Shown here in pieces: positions 9,680-19,084 of a stretch of DNA of 64,000 bases. The notes beneath the pieces are model-generated. The model had not been told where the DNA came from. It did not search any database and saw only the letters and a program-made list of their open reading frames with translations. A program made the position numbers and the translations under genes. The stretch is taken from assembly GCA_965248775.1 (NCBI GenBank), contig OZ252150.1, positions 5,828,001 through 5,892,000 on the forward strand. The letters are read 5' to 3'. How positions within the stretch are numbered: the stretch's first letter is position 1; every line of letters starts with the position of its first letter. Source of the stretch: JBHHUI01 sp965248775. Its GTDB lineage: Bacteria; Chloroflexota; Anaerolineae; Anaerolineales; JBHHUI01.

Positions 9680-10979
9680 ACGCAAGCGCCGGGTTGAACC
9701 ACAAATCCGGCGCTGTTCTTTTTGCAACCGGTGGGAGAGTGATGCCAGCCGCGTTGTGAGCGGGCCATACGATATTGCCATTTGCGAAGAGTGTGTGGAA
9801 TCCTGCCGCGAGATAATTGCAGAAGAACACAATGCTGCTGCACAGGCACTGGAATTCCAAGTAGCCCCACAAGAACTTCTTGCTCCCCAAGTTATTTATC
9901 AGCATCTGGATGAATGGGTTGTTGGTCAGGACCCAGCCAAGCGCACGCTATCCGTCGCGGTATACAATCACTACAAACGCATCGCACACCAGAATACCGA
10001 CGAAGACGTTGAGCTTGATAAAAGCAACATCCTTCTGATCGGGCCAACTGGTTGCGGCAAGACACTGCTGGCCCATACCCTCGCGCGTATCCTTGATGTT
10101 CCTTTTTGTATTGCCGATGCTACTTCTCTCACCGAGGCTGGCTATGTTGGCGATGATGTCGAGAGCATCCTGCTGCCCCTGATTCAGGCAGCTGAATATG
10201 ACGTGAGCCGTGCAGAAAAGGGCATTGTCTATATCGACGAGATTGATAAGACCGCGCGGAAAATGGCGGGGAATCCCTCGATTACGCGCGATGTCTCCGG
10301 TGAGGGCGTGCAGCAGGCTTTATTGAAAGTTATTGAAGGAACAGTCGCACATGTGCCTCCCCGTGGTGGACGAGAGCATCCGCAGCAGGAATTTATTCAA
10401 ATCGATACGCGCAATATTCTGTTTGTATGCGGCGGTACATTCGATGGCCTTCCAGAAATTGTGGCCAGTCGTGTGGGAGCGAAAGGTCGGCTGGGCTTCG
10501 TAAGCGCAACCGATGGGGATGCTCTGCCTGCCGAAGCTGAGTTGTTACAACATGTCGCTGCTGAAGATCTGGTGGAATATGGAATGATCCCGGAATTGAT
10601 GGGACGCCTGCCGGTGATGTCCAGCGTGGACTTGTTAAGCGAGGCAGAACTGCGGGAGATTTTGGTGCGACCTCGCAATGCCATCATTCGTCAGTTCGGG
10701 CAGCTCTTCGAGTATGATGATGTCGAGTTGGTATTCACAGACACAGCCCTAGATGCAATCGCACGAGAAGCTCTACAGCGCGAGACTGGGGCACGTGGTT
10801 TGCGTTCGATCGTCGAATCAGTTCTGATGGATACAATGTATGAAGTACCATCACGTTCCGATGTTTCGCGTATCATCGTCAACCACGATGTAATCTCGGG
10901 CCACGCCCGGCCATTGCTCCTGGATTCCGAAGGTGATGTGGTCGGATGGGGTGAGGCTGGAATCGCAGCAGTGGCCTAA
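9660..10979 (+). CDS. clpX: ATP-dependent Clp protease ATPase subunit ClpX
   Basis: 439 residues from ATG 9660, overlapping clpP by 20 bp (an ATG at 9669 is also possible). Zinc-binding domain with Cys19, Cys22, Cys42, Cys45; Walker A GPTGCGKT at 128-135; Walker B IVYIDE at 189-194; substrate pore loop GYVGDD at 161-166; a ClpP-docking loop reading LGF at 278-280 instead of the common IGF. AAA+ unfoldase that feeds tagged substrates into ClpP. Co-transcribed with clpP; a hairpin follows. Confidence 0.96.
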   Translation: MARMENKRKRRVEPQIRRCSFCNRWESDASRVVSGPYDIAICEECVESCREIIAEEHNAAAQALEFQVAPQELLAPQVIYQHLDEWVVGQDPAKRTLSVAVYNHYKRIAHQNTDEDVELDKSNILLIGPTGCGKTLLAHTLARILDVPFCIADATSLTEAGYVGDDVESILLPLIQAAEYDVSRAEKGIVYIDEIDKTARKMAGNPSITRDVSGEGVQQALLKVIEGTVAHVPPRGGREHPQQEFIQIDTRNILFVCGGTFDGLPEIVASRVGAKGRLGFVSATDGDALPAEAELLQHVAAEDLVEYGMIPELMGRLPVMSSVDLLSEAELREILVRPRNAIIRQFGQLFEYDDVELVFTDTALDAIAREALQRETGARGLRSIVESVLMDTMYEVPSRSDVSRIIVNHDVISGHARPLLLDSEGDVVGWGEAGIAAVA

Positions 10980-11008
10980 CGATAACTTCCTCCAATGATA
11001 ATGACAGT

Positions 11009-11031
11009 GAGGGCGACATCTTGTCGCCCTC
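11009..11031 (+). terminator. Hairpin after clpX
   Basis: Perfect 10-bp GC-rich stem (11009-11018 with 11022-11031) and 3-nt loop, 30 bp after the clpX stop. The following bases are C/T-rich rather than a clean T run. Confidence 0.6.
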
Positions 11032-11065
11032 CTTCCATTAACCTGCTCCTTAGTATTTTCAGCAC

Positions 11066-11854
11066 TTGACCAGTCTCCATCGCTATCGCAATTTCATTAT
11101 TGACATGGATGGTGTGCTTTGGGAAGGCACAATACCATTGCCCGGGCTGCAGGAGTTCTTTGCGACTCTACGTGCAACAGGCCGGCGATTTGTATTGGCA
11201 ACAAATAATGCCACACGCTCGCCCGACCAATATGTCAGTCGATTTGTAGAATATGGCATCGAGATTTCTGATAATGAAATTCTCACTTCGGCGGTTGCAA
11301 CTGCGCATCTCATCGCTCAGGAGAATGTGTCCAATTTGCGTGTCTACCCAATAGGGGAGCACGGATTACTCGCGGCCCTCGCAGCGGAAAACATTGAAGC
11401 AGCGGATGAAGACGTCGATGCTGTCGTGGTTGGTTTGGATCGTCAATTAAACTGGGATAAACTTACATTTGCTGCCCTTCATATAAATGCTGGCGCAAGT
11501 TTTATTGGTACAAATCCAGATTCGAGTTTTCCATCGGAAAGGGGCGTTGTGCCAGGCAACGGAGCAATCCTGGCTGCTCTTGAAGTCGCCACCGGCGTTA
11601 CTCCACGCATCATTGGGAAACCTGAACCAGAGCTCTACAACCAAGCATTAGAGATAATGCAGGCCGGAACGGTTGATACACTCGTGATTGGCGACCGTCT
11701 GGATACAGACATTGCCGGGGCGGTGCGTGCAGGATTGGACAGCCTGCTCGTGCTGACTGGCATTTCGACTGGCCATATGGTGGAAAGCAGCCCGATCCAG
11801 CCAACATATGTTCTCCCCGGACTACCTGAAGTGACTGCAGGCCTCAAGAATTAA
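11066..11854 (+). CDS. HAD-IIA family sugar phosphatase (NagD-like)
   Basis: 262 residues from TTG 11066. The nucleophile motif DMDGVLW (Asp13, Asp15), ATNNATRS as motif II, a large C2-type cap in the middle, GKPEPELY (Lys, motif III) and GDRLDTDIAGA (motif IV) place it with NagD/p-nitrophenylphosphatase-type HAD-IIA enzymes. These dephosphorylate sugar or nucleotide monophosphates in the cytoplasm; the exact substrate is unknown. Confidence 0.9.
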   Translation: MTSLHRYRNFIIDMDGVLWEGTIPLPGLQEFFATLRATGRRFVLATNNATRSPDQYVSRFVEYGIEISDNEILTSAVATAHLIAQENVSNLRVYPIGEHGLLAALAAENIEAADEDVDAVVVGLDRQLNWDKLTFAALHINAGASFIGTNPDSSFPSERGVVPGNGAILAALEVATGVTPRIIGKPEPELYNQALEIMQAGTVDTLVIGDRLDTDIAGAVRAGLDSLLVLTGISTGHMVESSPIQPTYVLPGLPEVTAGLKN

Positions 11855-11910
11855 CTGTTGGTCGTTGAAAACACTTGCAGGTAAACTTGGCTAGTATCTG
11901 AGAAATTTCA

Positions 11911-12084
11911 ATGCAGTTGAGAGTGAAGGAATATCTTTTGCTCTTGTTGGCCGAGGCAGCGGCTCAACTCGGCGACTTCGAAGCCGCGGAGCAAGATTGC
12001 CGCGAGGCCGAGAGTTCCGCTGTTAACGACAGTACCATGAAGTTAGCAGTCCAGAGCGTCCTGGCAAACATCACCAAAAAATAA
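11911..12084 (+). CDS. Short TPR-like hypothetical protein
   Basis: 57 codons from ATG 11911. The segment LAEAAAQLGDFEAAEQDCREAE resembles one tetratricopeptide helix pair, so this is a tiny helical protein or a leftover of a longer TPR gene. No Shine-Dalgarno stands out. It precedes rlmN by 40 bp on the same strand. Confidence 0.4.
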   Translation: MQLRVKEYLLLLLAEAAAQLGDFEAAEQDCREAESSAVNDSTMKLAVQSVLANITKK

Positions 12085-12124
12085 TTCTTCGACTGCTCAG
12101 GGTCGGAGCTTTCTGGAATCACCC

Positions 12125-13180
12125 ATGTCTGAAAATATTTACGAATTCTCGTCTGCAGAACTCCAGCAACGGCTCCTAGAATTGGGAGAACCTACATATC
12201 GGGCTCGGCAGATATGGCGGAATCTCTATCAGGATTTGAAAACTTCATTTGATGATATGACCGACCTGCCGCAAACGCTGCGCACGCAACTCGGTCAGGA
12301 AATGAATATCGGAAGCCTGCAGTTGATGGCGCAGGCGCGTTCACAGGATGGGGGTACGCATAAACTTCTCCTGGCGCTTTCGGACGATCGTCAGATCGAA
12401 ACCGTTCTGATGACGTATCGCCAACGTCGTACCGCCTGCATCTCCACACAAGCCGGTTGTGCTATGGGTTGCGTTTTTTGTGCAACCGGGCAGATGGGCT
12501 TCGAACGAAACCTGACAACAGGCGAGATCGTCGAACAAGTGTTGTGGTGCGCACGGAATCTTCAGGCATCTGGGGAGCGGCTGACCAATGTCGTAGTAAT
12601 GGGAATGGGGGAGCCCTTTCATAACTACGATGCCACTTTGGCCGCACTTGATCGCCTGAACGATCCGGTTGGTTTCAATTTTGGTGCCCGTCGTTTTACT
12701 ATCTCCACGGTAGGACTTATCCCTGCCATTGAACGTTTCTCCTCCGAGCAACGGCAATTCAATCTGGCAGTTTCGTTGCATGCCGCCACAGATGCCTTGC
12801 GTGCTGAGCTGCTGCCCCTCAACAAACGCTACCCATTACAGGAACTGATCTCTGCGTGTAAAGAATATGTCAATTCGACCGGACGACGCATCACATTCGA
12901 ATGGGCCCTTATCCACGATGTAAACGACTCTACGGAACAAGCGCAGGCCCTAACATTTCTACTCAAGGGCATGCGCTGTCATGTGAACGTCATCCCTCTC
13001 AATCCAACGAATGATTACGCGGGAGCCGCATCCAGCCGGGAGCGCGCACAGGCCTTCCGGGACATTTTAGAGACTGCTCACATCCCATGTACCATCCGAA
13101 TTCGGCGTGGCATCGACATAAGTGCAGGCTGCGGTCAATTGCGTGTTCAAGCAGATCAAGCCTCGCTATCCCCCATTTAA
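12125..13180 (+). CDS. rlmN: 23S rRNA (adenine-2503-C2)-methyltransferase
   Basis: 351 residues. Radical-SAM cluster motif CAMGCVFC (Cys112, Cys116, Cys119) and the C-terminal catalytic Cys in ISAGCGQL (about 336), which together identify RlmN/Cfr-type enzymes; the chromosomal setting and sequence fit RlmN. It methylates A2503 of 23S rRNA and A37 of some tRNAs. A small palindrome follows the stop. Confidence 0.95.
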   Translation: MSENIYEFSSAELQQRLLELGEPTYRARQIWRNLYQDLKTSFDDMTDLPQTLRTQLGQEMNIGSLQLMAQARSQDGGTHKLLLALSDDRQIETVLMTYRQRRTACISTQAGCAMGCVFCATGQMGFERNLTTGEIVEQVLWCARNLQASGERLTNVVVMGMGEPFHNYDATLAALDRLNDPVGFNFGARRFTISTVGLIPAIERFSSEQRQFNLAVSLHAATDALRAELLPLNKRYPLQELISACKEYVNSTGRRITFEWALIHDVNDSTEQAQALTFLLKGMRCHVNVIPLNPTNDYAGAASSRERAQAFRDILETAHIPCTIRIRRGIDISAGCGQLRVQADQASLSPI

Positions 13181-13186
13181 GGTTCT

Positions 13187-13203
13187 TGGCACTTAAAGTG
13201 CCA
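13187..13203 (+). terminator. Small hairpin after rlmN
   Basis: 7-bp perfect stem (TGGCACT/AGTGCCA) with 3-nt loop, 6 bp after the rlmN stop, without T tail. Weak terminator candidate. Confidence 0.35.
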
Positions 13204-13265
13204 GGCACCTGACTTCAGTTCGATTGACGGTTACATTTTTGACAGTCTATAATCAGACGTAGATT

Positions 13266-14669
13266 ATGTTTGGGAAACTCCGACGCCTGGTTATTTTTCT
13301 CGTAATTGCGGATGCTGTTGCAACGCAGATCGCTCTATTTCTGGCGGACCAGGCACGTCTGTATCTGCCGCTCGGGCGAACTCTCGATTCGGTAAATACA
13401 TTTCTCAACCCCACACTACATCTTCTTGTGGCTGTTGTCTGGGGATCAGTTTTCCTGACCCTCTCTGTGTACGATGTGCGACCAGAACGCTGGCCGGTAG
13501 GTAGTGCGCGGACGTTACTAGCTGCAGTGCTGGTTTCGGCGTTTGTTTTCGCGGGAGTCTTATATTTCAGCTTTCGCGATACGCCCCGTTTACTCGTTGG
13601 CTATCTGCTTGTTTTCGATCTGGCGTTTTTGGCTGGGCTGAGACTTGTTGCCGGGGCTTATGTTCGGCGGTGGCGGGAGAGCGGCAGCCCGCTCAGTCGC
13701 ATCATCATTGTGGGGACGGGAGATCCGGCAGTTGCCGTGGGACGTGCGCTCTTACGTAAAGGTGGTGGAGTAGAAGTCGTCGGTTGGGCAGATTCCAACG
13801 GTATGGCATCAAATGGTCCCCTGGAATTGCCGATCCTCGGTACACCGGCCGAAGTGCCCGATCTTACTGTGCAATATGGGATCGACGAAGTGCTGCTCGC
13901 ATTGCCCGGAGAGGCATACCAGCTTGTTGAGGCCCTTGTCTTTGCTCTGGAGGCTTTGCCTGTGCGCGTGCGGTTGTTGCCGGACTTCTTCAAGTTGGTT
14001 ATGGTCCAATCGAGTGTCGATTCGTTGGATGGCTTGCCACTCATTGGCTTGCGTGAACCTAGCATTGACGGCCCGGCATTACTAATAAAACGACTCTTTG
14101 ATCTTGGGTTTACTACATTTGTCCTGGTTATACTTTGGCCTTTACTGATCCTGATTGGAGTGGCAATTCGGTTGGACTCATCGGGCAGTGTGTTGTATCG
14201 TCAGCGCCGCGTTGGTGAAAATGGACGCTTATTCGAAATGTTTAAATTCAGAACGATGGTTGCCAATGCCGAGAAACAGACACCACCCCAGATTCGATCC
14301 GCTGATGGAAAGCTTTTCTATAAATCTGCTGAGGATGAGCGCATCACTCGCGTTGGACGAATTCTACGCCGAACGAGTCTCGATGAAATTCCCCAATTGC
14401 TCAATGTTCTCAAAGGTGACATGACTCTGGTGGGTCCGCGACCGGAAATACCGTTCATTGTGGAGCAATACGAGCCCTGGCAGCGTCAGCGTTTGGCCGC
14501 ACCGCAAGGGATAACTGGTTGGTGGCAGGTGAATGGGCGTAGCGATCTCCCTATGCATCTGAATACACAATACGATCTGTACTACATCCGCAATTACTCA
14601 CTCTGGCTGGATTTGAAAATTCTCTTCAAAACAATTGGAGTCGTGATCCGTGGACAGGGCGCGTATTGA
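13266..14669 (+). CDS. Polyprenyl glycosylphosphotransferase (WcaJ/WbaP-like)
   Basis: 467 residues. The N-terminal part has four to five membrane segments, the middle (~140-260) a Rossmann-like nucleotide-binding fold starting RIIIVGTGDPAVAVG, and the C-terminal ~200 residues are the bacterial sugar transferase domain: KRLFDL, a membrane re-entrant helix, the catalytic EMFKFRTM, then DEIPQLLNVLKGDMTLVGPRPE. It moves a sugar-1-phosphate from a nucleotide sugar onto undecaprenyl phosphate, the first step of repeat-unit assembly, so it probably initiates the polysaccharide built by the following genes. Confidence 0.93.
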   Translation: MFGKLRRLVIFLVIADAVATQIALFLADQARLYLPLGRTLDSVNTFLNPTLHLLVAVVWGSVFLTLSVYDVRPERWPVGSARTLLAAVLVSAFVFAGVLYFSFRDTPRLLVGYLLVFDLAFLAGLRLVAGAYVRRWRESGSPLSRIIIVGTGDPAVAVGRALLRKGGGVEVVGWADSNGMASNGPLELPILGTPAEVPDLTVQYGIDEVLLALPGEAYQLVEALVFALEALPVRVRLLPDFFKLVMVQSSVDSLDGLPLIGLREPSIDGPALLIKRLFDLGFTTFVLVILWPLLILIGVAIRLDSSGSVLYRQRRVGENGRLFEMFKFRTMVANAEKQTPPQIRSADGKLFYKSAEDERITRVGRILRRTSLDEIPQLLNVLKGDMTLVGPRPEIPFIVEQYEPWQRQRLAAPQGITGWWQVNGRSDLPMHLNTQYDLYYIRNYSLWLDLKILFKTIGVVIRGQGAY

Positions 14670-14731
14670 CAGTAATCAGTTGTCGGTATTTAGTAATTTA
14701 CCAGCCATTGAGCACTGACTACTGATTACTG
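14670..14731 (+). repeat. Intergenic inverted repeat
   Basis: CAGTAATCAGT at 14670-14680 is the exact reverse complement of 14721-14731, and several CAGTT/AACTG-type words lie between and after. This 'CAGT-rich' filler sits between the sugar transferase and wecB and may act as a weak hairpin. Confidence 0.5.
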
Positions 14732-14745
14732 GCAACTGATCACTG

Positions 14746-15837
14746 ATGAAAATTCTCACCGTAATCGGCACGCGCCCTGAGGTTGTGAAGATGGCGCCAG
14801 TAGTTGCTGCCTTAGATGTGCAACCGGGTGTCGAATCGCTCGTTGTTGCCACTGCCCAGCATCGCGAGATGATGGATCAGGTGCTCGAAGTTTTCGACAT
14901 CGCGCCGGACTTTGACCTGGATGTAATGGAGGCAGACCAGTCTCCGACCGATGTGCTCGCCGAGGTCTTACAGCACCTGCAGCCGGTATTGCAGAAGGTC
15001 AAACCCGACTGGCTTCTTGTACAAGGTGATACCACTACTGTGCTGGGGGCCTCCATTGCAGCGGCATACAGTCGAGTTCGGGTCGGGCACGTCGAGGCAG
15101 GTCTGCGCACACATGATCGGATGAACCCCTTCCCGGAAGAACTCAATCGTGTTCTAGCCGACCACATCGCCGATTTACACTTTGCCCCCACAGAAACTGC
15201 ACGCGCTGCCCTGCTTGCAGAGGGAATCGCTTCGGAATCGATCCATGTTACGGGCAACACGGTTGTGGATGCCTTGCAGACAATCATCCAGCGTCTGCCG
15301 AACGGACGATTACCTCAAGTACCATCCGAGCGAAAACTCCTTCTGGTTACAGCTCATCGGCGTGAGAACCATGGCAAGCCAATCCGAAATATTCTTGCAG
15401 CGTTACGCGAACTTTCCCATCGGGATGACGTATACATAATTTATCCGGTACACCGCAACCCAAACATTGCCAAACCGGCATATGAAATGCTAGGGGCTGA
15501 GCCAAATGTAGAGCTGCTTGCACCCGCCGACTATTTGACGTTCGTACACTTGATGGGACGCGCGCATTTGATTCTCACGGATTCGGGTGGAGTACAAGAA
15601 GAGGCGCCCGGCCTGGGGGTTCCTGTTCTCGTAATGCGGGAGGTCACCGAGCGCCCGGAAGCAATCGAGGCAGGTACCGCCCAGCTCGTCGGCACAGATC
15701 CCCAGGTCATCATCCGGGAGGCAATTAAACTACTTGATGATCCGGATGCACATGCGGCCATGGCCCGCGCAATCAATCCATTCGGCGACGGCCATGCAGC
15801 GCAGCGCATCGCAGATATTCTTGTTCACAACAAATGA
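14746..15837 (+). CDS. wecB: UDP-N-acetylglucosamine 2-epimerase (non-hydrolysing)
   Basis: 363 residues, family length. N-terminal GTRPEVVKMAPV, the HVEAGLRT motif, RRENHG and the C-terminal TDSGGVQEEAPGLGVPVLVMR with ERPEA are all hallmarks of WecB/MnaA. It interconverts UDP-GlcNAc and UDP-ManNAc in the cytoplasm, providing ManNAc or its uronic acid for glycan repeat units; the WecG/TagA-type transferase at 25073, whose family uses such sugars, is in the same cluster. Confidence 0.95.
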   Translation: MKILTVIGTRPEVVKMAPVVAALDVQPGVESLVVATAQHREMMDQVLEVFDIAPDFDLDVMEADQSPTDVLAEVLQHLQPVLQKVKPDWLLVQGDTTTVLGASIAAAYSRVRVGHVEAGLRTHDRMNPFPEELNRVLADHIADLHFAPTETARAALLAEGIASESIHVTGNTVVDALQTIIQRLPNGRLPQVPSERKLLLVTAHRRENHGKPIRNILAALRELSHRDDVYIIYPVHRNPNIAKPAYEMLGAEPNVELLAPADYLTFVHLMGRAHLILTDSGGVQEEAPGLGVPVLVMREVTERPEAIEAGTAQLVGTDPQVIIREAIKLLDDPDAHAAMARAINPFGDGHAAQRIADILVHNK

Positions 15838-15877
15838 GCATGCGTAATCTCAATGTTAATAATAATAATGTTAGCGA

Positions 15878-16984
15878 ATGGCAAAAATTCTAATCGTAGC
15901 GAATTCGCTCAGTCCAATTGCTCGAGAGCGCGGGAGGGTAGGCCAACAGTTTGGGCACGAGATCAGTTGGTTCTCCTGGCCGAAGGCGAGTCTGCCGGAG
16001 GTAAGGTCCTTCGCGGCACCAAAGCTCGGCGGACGTGTCGGGCGCATACTGACATCACCATTTTCTCTGGCAGACGCGATTCGCAAGAGTGAACCTGATC
16101 TCATTCATGTGCACTTCGGGTTTCAAGGACTTCGAACATTCATTTTGCGAAGTTTTTATCCGGTAGTCGTGAGTGTTTGGGGCAGGGATGTGCTCCCTGA
16201 ACAAGGCGGTCTGAACAGTGTCACACGCCCCTTATTAAAACAACTGCTCGATCATGCAAGTTGTATCACGGCAGAGGCTGCACATATTGATTCAGCTTTA
16301 GCACAAATTGGTGATTATCAGTCGAAGATAAAGCGTATCACCTGGGGAATCGACCTGGAGCGCTTTCGTCCGGATCTGAATACTGAACAACTCAAGAAGA
16401 AGCTTGACATTCCCGCTCAAGCACTTGTCTTCTTCGATCCTAGGCTGGCATCGCCAATGTACAACAAGCACGTAATCCTAGATGCTTTTGCATCCTTTGT
16501 TAGTCAGTACGATGGACTCGCTGTGTTGATTGTGGCAGAAATCTTTGCGGATGCGGCTTACGTTCAGGAATTGAGAAGTCAGGCTGTCAAACTGGGTATT
16601 GCCGACAAAATACGATATGTCGGCGAAATAGCATTCGCGGATATGCCCAGTTACTACGCGCTCGCAGACGCTACGATCTCTATTCCTATATCCGATGGTC
16701 TACCACTGACAATATTCGAATCATTGGCATGTGGCTCGTTCCTCATATTAGGTAATTTGCCACAATATGTTGGATTGATTGAAAAAGCATTGACGGGTAA
16801 GTTTGTCGCGCTTGACGACCCACAAGTGTTAGCCGACGCCATGACCTGGGTTGCGAGTCAAGAAGATTTACGGTCACGAGTCGTCGAGAATGGAAAGCGC
16901 GTCCTCAGCAAGTTTGCTGACAAGAAAGAACAATCGCGACGCGTGAATGAAATTTATACTGACTTGATAGCTGTTTCCTCTTGA
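15878..16984 (+). CDS. Glycosyltransferase, GT4-like (GT-B fold)
   Basis: 368 residues from ATG 15878. N-terminal Rossmann start MAKILIVANSLSP; LIHVHFGFQG, then WGIDLERFRPD, and a C-terminal GT-B half with a GT4-type acidic motif (DGLPLTIFESLACGSFLIL) where the nucleotide sugar binds. Retaining cytoplasmic glycosyltransferase acting on the lipid-linked glycan. Donor and acceptor unknown. Confidence 0.88.
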   Translation: MAKILIVANSLSPIARERGRVGQQFGHEISWFSWPKASLPEVRSFAAPKLGGRVGRILTSPFSLADAIRKSEPDLIHVHFGFQGLRTFILRSFYPVVVSVWGRDVLPEQGGLNSVTRPLLKQLLDHASCITAEAAHIDSALAQIGDYQSKIKRITWGIDLERFRPDLNTEQLKKKLDIPAQALVFFDPRLASPMYNKHVILDAFASFVSQYDGLAVLIVAEIFADAAYVQELRSQAVKLGIADKIRYVGEIAFADMPSYYALADATISIPISDGLPLTIFESLACGSFLILGNLPQYVGLIEKALTGKFVALDDPQVLADAMTWVASQEDLRSRVVENGKRVLSKFADKKEQSRRVNEIYTDLIAVSS

Positions 16985-17119
16985 TGGATTTATCAGATGT
17001 AGAGAGATGTTTAAGCGATGTTCTTATCTCTCCCTCCTCTCCCTGTCTCCTAGTGAACCGTATCGGCCGCAAGATATGAATTCGTCTTCTGCTCTATGGA
17101 AGGCCCAGGGCTGAACGCG

Positions 17120-19084
17120 ATGTGTGGAATCACAGGAATCTGGCATACAGATGGTCGTTCAGTCGATCCGCATACTTTGCAGCGGATGACAGATTCATTG
17201 CGTCACCGGGGGCCAAATGACGAAGGGTACTTGTTGGTAGACACAGTATCGCGAAAATCGCACCCGGCTGGCGGGCCGGACACGCACCCCGCACTTAATC
17301 TGCACACCCTCCATTCGCACCACGGAACTCGCGACCTGGCATTTGGACACCGACGGCTGGCGATCCTCGATCTAAGTGAAAACGGGCATGGTCCTCTATC
17401 CTACGCAGAGGGCGATCTGTGGATAACTTATAACGGCGAGGTCTATAACTATTTGGAGTTGCGCGCCGAGCTAGGTGCTTGCGGCCATCGCTTTCGTTCG
17501 GGCACGGATACCGAAGTTGTTCTGGCCGCCTATCAAGAGTGGGGCATCCATGCTTTGGAACGATTCAATGGCATGTTTGCATTTGCTATATGGGATGCAA
17601 AGCAGCGGCGCCTCTTTTGTGCCCGAGACCGCCTGGGGGTGAAGCCTTTTTACTATCGCTGGGATGGAACGAATTTTGTGTTTGCCTCCGAACCCAAGGC
17701 GCTGACTCACTTTGCGCAGGTGTACCCGGATGAGGGTGTTATTTACGATTATCTGGCCTGGGCCGAACTCGATCATTCTGCCGGGACCTTCTTTGCGGAG
17801 ATTAACAAACTGCTTCCCGGCCACTACATAATTGTAGAGCTTGAGCGGATTTCAGTTCGTCAGTGGTGGTCTCCGAGTGATCAAAAAGAGCGCAACGAGG
17901 CTGCTAAAGATGCAGCTTCGACGCTGAGGGAATTACTTGCAGAGTCAGTACGTCTCCGCTTGCGAAGTGATGTTCCCATTGGCAGTTGTTTGAGTGGGGG
18001 ACTTGATTCTTCTAGCGTGGTTACATTGGTCAATCAGCATCTCCGCGAAGGGACTATTGGCAGCGGCCAGATCGGTGAACAACAGCGGACTTTTACAGCG
18101 TATTACTCAGGCGTGTTTGACGAGCGTCCATATGCAGAGAGTATCCACCAAGCCACGGGAGCGGCAGCATTTCAAGTTTCGCCTTCATCCGCTGAGTTTT
18201 GGGCTGATCTCGAAGCTGTGGTTCGTTTCCAGGACGAGCCTGTGGCAGGGGCAACTGTGTTTTCACAATGGGCCGTTATGCGCTTGGCCAAACAGAATGG
18301 AGTGACCGTCCTGTTGGATGGGCAAGCTGCCGATGAGCTTTTTGCTGGTTATCCGAACTATGCGCCTCTGTACCAAGGTGAATTGTTGCGAACCGGTCGA
18401 GGATTGCGGGCACTCACATCGATGCGAGCTTCGTCGAGAATGAGTGATAGTCCGCTGGGCGCAAGCGTCGCCCGGGCGATGTACTATGCCTTTGCTCCGG
18501 CCTCCTTGCAAACGAATATGAGGCGAAGGCGCGATAAAGTCGCATTCGACGCCCTTGTTCCCGATTTTGCAGCCCGCAATGATTGGCGAGAATGGCCGGC
18601 GCAAGACGGATTACGCTCGCGGAATTTGAATGCGCGTCTACGCGCTGATACCCTTTTTCATTCCTTGCCGAAATTGCTGCGCTATGAGGATCGAAATTCG
18701 ATGGCACACTCCATCGAAGCGCGAATCCCCTTTACAGACCATCGTCTGGTTGAGTTTGCACTACAGCTTCCAGCGAGCCTGAAAATCAATCAAGGCTGGA
18801 GCAAATGGGTTTTGCGAGAGGCAATGGCAGAACTCGTGCCGGATAAAATCCGCTGGCGAAGAGAGAAGGTCGGCTTCCCTGCGCCGGAGGGGGATTGGCT
18901 ACGATTAGGCCGGGCGAAAATTACCCAGTTATTGCTTGCTCCAGATGCACGGGCGAAACGTTACCTGCGGCGCGAAGGACTGCAAGAACGAGTTGAGAGT
19001 GAACTCAACTCCCGGAGCTTGAATCACAGTCACTTGTGGCGCTGGTTAAATCTTGAACTCTGGCTACGAATGCAATGGGGCTAG
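17120..19084 (+). CDS. asnB: Asparagine-synthase-like amidotransferase
   Basis: 654 residues from ATG 17120, chosen so that Cys2 (MCGITG) becomes the N-terminal nucleophile of the class-II glutaminase domain after Met removal. RLAILDLS, YNGEVYN, GTDTEVVL and ARDRLGVKPFYY are typical. The C-terminal synthase domain has the PPi loop SGGLDSSSV and SIEARIPFTDHRLVEFA. In a glycan cluster such proteins may make asparagine or amidate a sugar acid; the sequence alone cannot tell. It overlaps the next gene by 10 bp. Confidence 0.9.
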   Translation: MCGITGIWHTDGRSVDPHTLQRMTDSLRHRGPNDEGYLLVDTVSRKSHPAGGPDTHPALNLHTLHSHHGTRDLAFGHRRLAILDLSENGHGPLSYAEGDLWITYNGEVYNYLELRAELGACGHRFRSGTDTEVVLAAYQEWGIHALERFNGMFAFAIWDAKQRRLFCARDRLGVKPFYYRWDGTNFVFASEPKALTHFAQVYPDEGVIYDYLAWAELDHSAGTFFAEINKLLPGHYIIVELERISVRQWWSPSDQKERNEAAKDAASTLRELLAESVRLRLRSDVPIGSCLSGGLDSSSVVTLVNQHLREGTIGSGQIGEQQRTFTAYYSGVFDERPYAESIHQATGAAAFQVSPSSAEFWADLEAVVRFQDEPVAGATVFSQWAVMRLAKQNGVTVLLDGQAADELFAGYPNYAPLYQGELLRTGRGLRALTSMRASSRMSDSPLGASVARAMYYAFAPASLQTNMRRRRDKVAFDALVPDFAARNDWREWPAQDGLRSRNLNARLRADTLFHSLPKLLRYEDRNSMAHSIEARIPFTDHRLVEFALQLPASLKINQGWSKWVLREAMAELVPDKIRWRREKVGFPAPEGDWLRLGRAKITQLLLAPDARAKRYLRREGLQERVESELNSRSLNHSHLWRWLNLELWLRMQWG